A stretch of 10,602 nucleotides of DNA, taken from Candidatus Brocadiaceae bacterium (lineage in GTDB: Bacteria; Planctomycetota; Brocadiia; SM23-32). Made by a program: the position numbers and the translations under genes. Within the stretch, counting starts at the first letter, position 1. Each line of letters starts with the position of its first letter. This document shows, in pieces, positions 6,460 to 10,602 of this stretch. The stretch lies in the NCBI GenBank assembly GCA_003551785.1, contig PUNP01000703.1, positions 1-10,602 on the forward strand, read 5' to 3'. The notes below the pieces were generated by a model. The model saw only the letters and a list, made by a program, of their open reading frames with translations, was not told the origin of the DNA and did no database searches.

Positions 6460-8517
6460 TCAATTCCTCTCCTCATTTGTATCTTCACGATGGCTATTTT
6501 CTTCAATCTCATTTTTTAGTTTCTTCAAGACTGAATCAATTTCATCGGTTTCCAGTTCTCTATCCATTGCAACGGAATTGAGGAACTCCGCCAGTTCAAT
6601 AGCTACAGTTTCGATTTCAGCTTCAATGAGTTTTCGAACGCAATCGAGGCCTTCTTGCAGCAGAATTATATCATCGTCAATTTCATCTTCGAACCAGTCT
6701 GCAAATTGATCGATTATCTTGTCGTATTCTTCCAATGCGATGTGAACTGAGATGATTTTTTTTCTGCTAAGTTCAGCGTATTCATCTAAAGAGACAAGTT
6801 CAGAGTAAACTTCCTTTGCTCTCGAAAACTTTTTCACAGTGAATAGCTTATCGGCAAGTAAAAATTTGAGTTCTGTTGCTTGCTTGAGTAATTCTTCACC
6901 GTTTTCATAAACTTCGCTTTCTTCGATAGCGAAATCAATAATAGAAATCGCTTCATCAAAAAAGCTATTTTCAATCAGAGCTTTACCGATTGTGAGCGTC
7001 CGATCGGGATTGGATTTTGCGAGGGCGGTGAGGGCTCTTAAAGCTTGATCACGAACTCTTCTGCTCTCATCTTGCAGGGCCTGGCGCAGGGCTGGGAAGG
7101 ATGCCGGTTGGACGAATTGAGCTAATGTAGTGGCGCAAATTTCTCTAACCAGTGGGCTGGGGTCATTTTGCAGCAGTTCAATTATATCCGGCAAAGCACT
7201 TTTAGCATCCTGTTTCCTCAGGCTTTCTACTGCAAACCAGCGCACATTCGCTTCGTCATCTTTTAGAGCATTTCTGAGGGCGGCAATAGAGCTTTCTTTC
7301 GTGCTTTTACTTAGTGCGTTTGCTGCTGCCTCACGCACCCTTGGAGTTGAATGTCTTATCAACTCTTCAAGTTTACCAACGATTTTCTCCGAAGGCGGTT
7401 CTTTAATTGCGGATATGGCGTCGCGAATTACTGCAGCAGGCTGCTGCTGGTCAAGAGCCTCAATCAAAAGGTCATTTCTATGTCTGCCTTCAAGCTTATC
7501 CAGTATCCGGGCAATATATTTAACGATTTCGGTATCAGAACTTCTGAAAATGTTGCGTAGTTTAATATACAATTCTCTGTTGTCCAGGTTGATTTCAGAC
7601 AAATCATCCTTAGACATATTGCTGACAGAAAAAGCAGCGAACTCCATTACCCGGGTCTTATCACTGTCAAGGTACCCAAATAAATCCTTAGCATTACGTC
7701 GTTTGTCCGACATGGCAAGCGCGGCTAATTCTCCCAATTCCCTTTCTACATCCCTGACACGATGTCTGAGCGCATTTAAGCTAACTTGTGTGGCGCGCAA
7801 TCGTTCTTCCAGAATTTCCGCCCGGCTTCTGTGTCTGTTTATATGCCAAAACTCCTTCCATTCTTCAACGGAAGGCGGTAAGTCCCGATCCCATATCTTC
7901 CGAAGTGATTCCCAAGCTGTTTCTTTAACGGAGGCGTTTTCATTATCAAGTCCGTCAATCAGTATTGGAGTGGCTTTGACAAAGAGTCCTTTGCCGAATG
8001 TTTCATAGATGGCTTGAAGATCATCAGCTGCCAGGTCGGCAGCCTCGATATATTCGATTACAGCCTCAATTTCATGTGGTTTACTGAAATTGGAAAGAGC
8101 ATCGGCGGCGGCAGTGCGAACCTGACTGTGGGGATCCGACAAGGCGTTTAAGACGTAATCAAAACACCGTCTATCCGCACGGAAGGCTATAGCATTAATT
8201 ATATCGACTTTGATTTCCGGATCGGCAGGACCTGTCAATTTTTCTTTAAGTACATCCAGTGAATGTTTATCTCCCATGGATAGCAGTTCTATAGCGGCTC
8301 TTTCTCGTATCTGACGATCATCAGCGGAAAGCATTCTTAAAACTTCGGCCCTGCGTGCCATCTGGGCCTGGTGGAAATCATCATCTGCATCTGTCCAGTG
8401 AGCACTTGCTTTTTCATTTTGGTGCAAATTTGACAAAGAACGGCAACCAGCGGAATGTATGGAAAAAATAAGGGGAATTAAAAAATAAATCAGGCGTTTT
8501 TTTGAAATGAACTCCAT
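6460..8517 (-). CDS. HEAT-repeat protein with probable lipoprotein signal
   Basis: A 685-residue protein. The start has a basic n-region (SKKR), a hydrophobic stretch (LIYFLIPLIFSI) and SAGC with Cys25, a plausible but imperfect lipobox because Ser replaces the usual Leu at -3. HEAT-like helical repeats occupy about residues 56-210, with units such as DPHSQVRTAAADAL. A Trp-rich EEWKEFW (218-224) leads into a predicted coiled coil (about 232-268). More regular HEAT repeats follow at about 270-500, with units such as STPRVREAAANAL, DEANVRWFAVESL and DPSPLVREICATTL. The region from about 505 is helical and TPR-like, ending in an acidic tail. HEAT scaffolds bind proteins and have no enzymatic activity of their own; the partner is unknown. 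The ATG has a very strong GGGGGTGA Shine-Dalgarno. tRNA-Ser lies 64 bases upstream on the same strand. The name and envelope location are inferred. Confidence 0.85.
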   Translation of the reverse strand: MEFISKKRLIYFLIPLIFSIHSAGCRSLSNLHQNEKASAHWTDADDDFHQAQMARRAEVLRMLSADDRQIRERAAIELLSMGDKHSLDVLKEKLTGPADPEIKVDIINAIAFRADRRCFDYVLNALSDPHSQVRTAAADALSNFSKPHEIEAVIEYIEAADLAADDLQAIYETFGKGLFVKATPILIDGLDNENASVKETAWESLRKIWDRDLPPSVEEWKEFWHINRHRSRAEILEERLRATQVSLNALRHRVRDVERELGELAALAMSDKRRNAKDLFGYLDSDKTRVMEFAAFSVSNMSKDDLSEINLDNRELYIKLRNIFRSSDTEIVKYIARILDKLEGRHRNDLLIEALDQQQPAAVIRDAISAIKEPPSEKIVGKLEELIRHSTPRVREAAANALSKSTKESSIAALRNALKDDEANVRWFAVESLRKQDAKSALPDIIELLQNDPSPLVREICATTLAQFVQPASFPALRQALQDESRRVRDQALRALTALAKSNPDRTLTIGKALIENSFFDEAISIIDFAIEESEVYENGEELLKQATELKFLLADKLFTVKKFSRAKEVYSELVSLDEYAELSRKKIISVHIALEEYDKIIDQFADWFEDEIDDDIILLQEGLDCVRKLIEAEIETVAIELAEFLNSVAMDRELETDEIDSVLKKLKNEIEENSHREDTNEERN

Positions 8518-8523
8518 GGAAAA

Positions 8524-8531
8524 TCACCCCC
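8524..8531 (-). promoter_or_regulatory. Strong ribosome binding site of the HEAT lipoprotein gene
   Basis: Read on the - strand, GGGGGTGA ends 6 bases before the ATG at 8517. This near-ideal Shine-Dalgarno fixes the start and supports real translation of the gene. Confidence 0.7.
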
Positions 8532-8580
8532 AGTTAACGGTATATCATGCAGATCAGCGGAGAGTCACAAAATCGGAAAC

Positions 8581-8675
<95 letters not shown>

Positions 8676-8731
8676 GTTTCACATGGTATGTGTTAGAATA
8701 TATCAAAAAAAAGCCAACGTAGAGTTGTGCT

Positions 8732-8743
8732 TTTCAATTGAAA
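8732..8743. repeat. Perfect 12-bp palindrome upstream of tRNA-Ser
   Basis: TTTCAATTGAAA is perfectly palindromic and lies about 57 bases upstream of the tRNA-Ser 5' end on the - strand. It could be an operator or upstream element, but AT-rich palindromes of this size can arise by chance. Confidence 0.3.
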
Positions 8744-8851
8744 TATAACTATCGAAGTATACCAGAAATTATCTCTTTTGTCAAATAGCGTGCCCCCGTC
8801 ATTTCGATAAGTTACTGTAATGAAGGATGATAGGTTGTTTCTACACTGTTG

Positions 8852-8903
8852 TCATACCCGATAATCGCAACTTGACTATCAATTATATCTTTATCGGGTG
8901 TGA
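8852..8903. repeat. 13-bp inverted repeat, possible stem-loop
   Basis: TCATACCCGATAA (8852-8864) pairs with TTATCGGGTGTGA (8891-8903) along 13 positions, with one G-U wobble when read as + strand RNA. The loop is 26 bases. It lies about 80 bases past the hslU stop on the - strand. No T run follows on that strand, so it is not a standard intrinsic terminator. It may stabilise the hslVU mRNA 3' end, serve as a protein site, or belong to a small RNA. Confidence 0.5.
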
Positions 8904-8983
8904 ATGGGGTCATATTGACAAGCATTTTTCGTTTTTGCCGATACTTTGATAAAGGGCATTTCCCGGAATAAAAAAGTTACAAT

Positions 8984-10375
8984 TTAAAGAATATACTGCA
9001 TTAAATCCTGGTCCGCAGCCAGATCACTCAGTTGGTTATCAACATATTCCTTATCGACGGATACTTTACCGCCTTTCATTTCCGGAGCGTGGAAGCTTAC
9101 TTCCTCAAGCAGTCTTTCCATAATGGTCTGGAGGCGTCGGGCACCGATACTTTCGAGGTTTTGATTGATTTTTTCTGCTATCTCAGCGAGGCGCTCTATT
9201 GCTTCTTCATTGAAATCAACCTTAACACCTTCGGTTTTTAGCAGAGCAACATACTGTTTGATCAGTGCATTTTTGGGTTCGATTAAAATGCGCTGGAAGT
9301 CAGCTTTGGTCAATTGATCGAGTTCCACTCTGATGGGGAAACGACCTTGCAGTTCCGGAATGAGGTCACTGGGTTTAGCTACGTTGAATGCTCCGGCGGC
9401 GATGAAAAGGATATGGTCGGTCTGTACCATACCGTACCGTGTCGGGACGGTGGAGCCTTCGACAATAGGGAGCAGGTCACGCTGTACACCTTGGCGGCTG
9501 ACACCGGGCCCCTGGTTTTTCTGGTCCTGTCCCGCCACTTTATCTATTTCATCGATAAAGATTATACCGCTTTCTTCGCATCGTTGAACAGCCTCACTGT
9601 GGAGGCGTTCTTTGTCGATAAGTCTTTCCGTTTCTTGCTGTATGAGCACTTTTCGGGCATTTTGCACGCTCATTCGTCTTGTTTCAGATCGCGTCGGCAT
9701 CATTTGCTCGAAAAGCTCCTGCATATCCACTCCCATTTCTTCACCGGTCGATATCATTCCCTGCACTACAGGTTTATCGACTATTTCGATTTCTACAGTT
9801 CGTTCTTCCATTTTTCCCGCTTGCAGCATATTCCGCAAGCGTTCTCTGGCTCGTTTTTTTTGCTCACGTTTCTCCAACGGGTCAATATCGCTACCGGAAG
9901 CCGGCAGGTTTTCATCCGGCTCATAGAGGCAATCCAGGAGGCGTTCTTCAGCATTATCTTCCGCCTGCGGCCTGACTTCTTCGGCCAATTCTCTCCGAAC
10001 CATTTTAGATGCGTATTCGACCAAATCCCTGATCATGCTTTCTACATCTCTTCCGTGGTAGCCGACCTCGGTATATTTCGAGGCTTCCACTTTGAGGAAA
10101 GGGGCGTTTGCAAGCCCGGCCAGCCGGCGAGCAATTTCAGTTTTACCGACGCCGGTAGGGCCAATCATTATGATGTTTTTCGGCATAATTTCACGGCACA
10201 TCTCAGGGTCGGTCTGGCGTCTGCGCCAACGGTTGCGTAATGCTATTGCTACTGAGCGCTTCGCATCCTTCTGGCCGACGATGTATTTGTCCAGTTCTTC
10301 AACGATACGTACAGGCGTAAGTTGACTCTCTTTTATAGAGTTTCTACGTTTATGTTTTGATTCGAGTATATGCAT
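8984..10375 (-). CDS. hslU: ATP-dependent protease ATPase subunit HslU (ClpY)
   Basis: HslU is the AAA+ hexamer that unfolds substrates and threads them into the HslV peptidase. In 463 residues the sequence shows [17 protein letters not shown] (19-35), Walker A GPTGVGKT (72-79), the pore loop at 105-108, a charged I-domain (about 130-260), Walker B IIFIDE (271-276), ELQGRFP with an arginine finger (Arg345) and GARR sensor 2 (411-414). It ends in DLMQYIL, matching the C-terminal tail that docks into HslV. The pore loop reads GYHG, not the usual GYVG. The only standard start codon in frame before the conserved region is ATG 10375. That gives an N-terminal extension of about 15 basic residues over E. 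coli HslU and a 43-base overlap with hslV. No good Shine-Dalgarno precedes it, so translation is probably coupled to hslV. Confidence 0.95.
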   Translation of the reverse strand: MHILESKHKRRNSIKESQLTPVRIVEELDKYIVGQKDAKRSVAIALRNRWRRRQTDPEMCREIMPKNIIMIGPTGVGKTEIARRLAGLANAPFLKVEASKYTEVGYHGRDVESMIRDLVEYASKMVRRELAEEVRPQAEDNAEERLLDCLYEPDENLPASGSDIDPLEKREQKKRARERLRNMLQAGKMEERTVEIEIVDKPVVQGMISTGEEMGVDMQELFEQMMPTRSETRRMSVQNARKVLIQQETERLIDKERLHSEAVQRCEESGIIFIDEIDKVAGQDQKNQGPGVSRQGVQRDLLPIVEGSTVPTRYGMVQTDHILFIAAGAFNVAKPSDLIPELQGRFPIRVELDQLTKADFQRILIEPKNALIKQYVALLKTEGVKVDFNEEAIERLAEIAEKINQNLESIGARRLQTIMERLLEEVSFHAPEMKGGKVSVDKEYVDNQLSDLAADQDLMQYIL

Positions 10376-10602
10376 ATATCAGCAGCTATTGAAAGTGATT
10401 TAGTGACAATTTCTTCAGCACTCAGATCGTCAGTGTTTTGAACTAAGGCTCGGGCGGCGGCTGTGGCATATGCACCACCGGAACCTATGCCGACAACACC
10501 GTCGTCGGGGTCTATGACTTCGCCACTCCCGCTAATTAACAAGGTGTTGTCTTTATCACAGCAGACCATAAGGCTTTCCAGCGGGCGCAGCATTTTATCC
10601 GT
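10333..10602 (-). CDS. hslV: ATP-dependent protease peptidase subunit HslV (ClpQ), C-terminal part
   Basis: HslV is the threonine peptidase dodecamer of the HslUV protease. The frame is open to the right edge of the window, so the catalytic N-terminal Thr is not visible. The visible 89 residues begin [13 protein letters not shown], matching the HslV segment WRTDRMLRKLEA. They continue with [19 protein letters not shown], the family's conserved core, and end [16 protein letters not shown], close to the E. coli end DICIYTNHNFTIEEL. The C terminus is therefore of normal length, and the overlap with hslU comes from hslU starting early. An hslV-hslU order in one transcript is the usual bacterial arrangement. 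Confidence 0.95.
   Translation of the reverse strand, partial: TDKMLRPLESLMVCCDKDNTLLISGSGEVIDPDDGVVGIGSGGAYATAAARALVQNTDDLSAEEIVTKSLSIAADICIYSNQNINVETL

Larger units (their letters stand above)
8676..8983. other. 308-base gap between hslU and tRNA-Ser; no gene, one strong stem-loop
   Basis: On the - strand this is the region downstream of hslU and upstream of tRNA-Ser. It holds a 13-bp stem-loop (8852-8903), a perfect palindrome TTTCAATTGAAA (8732-8743), GTCA-TAT-TGAC (8909-8919) and GGG-CATTT-CCC (8954-8964). CGATAA-type words recur at 8805-8810, 8859-8864 and, inverted, at 8891-8896. I see no open frame with a ribosome site and no clear T-tailed terminator for hslU. Confidence 0.6.

Noticed and set aside
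7130..8008. 292-codon + strand frame antisense to the HEAT gene
   Set aside because: Ser/Leu-rich low-complexity translation, complementary to Glu/Arg/Ala-rich HEAT repeats. No ribosome site or domain is visible.
9314..10240. 308-codon + strand frame antisense to hslU
   Set aside because: It lies wholly inside hslU, which has full motif support. Its translation is Phe/His/Ser-rich without domain features, typical of a shadow frame.

Overview
This window most likely comes from a Gram-negative bacterium of moderate, slightly AT-leaning base composition. It encodes apolipoprotein N-acyltransferase (Lnt) and a HEAT-repeat protein with a lipoprotein-like signal. The mix of Lnt, a ROK-like/PIG-L pair, MnmE, a beta-CASP RNase, a long HEAT-repeat lipoprotein and HslUV would fit an anaerobic planctomycete of the Phycisphaerae type. 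That placement is inference from gene content and protein style, not from a marker gene.

The left half (1-6080) is on the + strand. It holds the 3' two thirds or so of lnt (cut by the window edge), then a 185-base gap with a good sigma70-type promoter (814-842). A tight gene series follows: a ROK-like ASKHA protein (905-2311), a PIG-L/LmbE-type deacetylase (2326-3180), mnmE (3181-4626, starting on the base after the deacetylase stop) and a metallo-beta-lactamase/beta-CASP RNase (4686-6080). The first two look like an amino-sugar pair, N-deacetylation plus an ASKHA kinase-like partner. mnmE and the RNase act on tRNA and RNA and probably share the transcript.

A 379-base gap (6081-6459) separates this block from the convergent - strand genes. 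It contains repeats, an interrupted stem-loop and a GC-rich 12-bp palindrome, but no convincing gene.

The right half is on the - strand. Read 5' to 3' it is hslV (3' part, cut by the right edge), hslU (overlapping hslV by 43 bases), a 308-base gene-free gap with a strong 13-bp stem-loop, tRNA-Ser(GCU) with encoded CCA, and a 685-residue HEAT-repeat lipoprotein that starts 64 bases after the tRNA. HslV and HslU together form the two-part ATP-dependent protease. The HEAT protein would be an Lnt substrate if it is a true lipoprotein.

Nothing here amounts to a clear new defence or mobile system. The points most worth a second look are the ROK-like protein that lacks most of the classical ROK zinc motif and carries an extra N-terminal domain, the altered switch II of MnmE (insertion, Glu-to-Asp change, run of eight G), the hslV/hslU overlap, and the two structured gaps.
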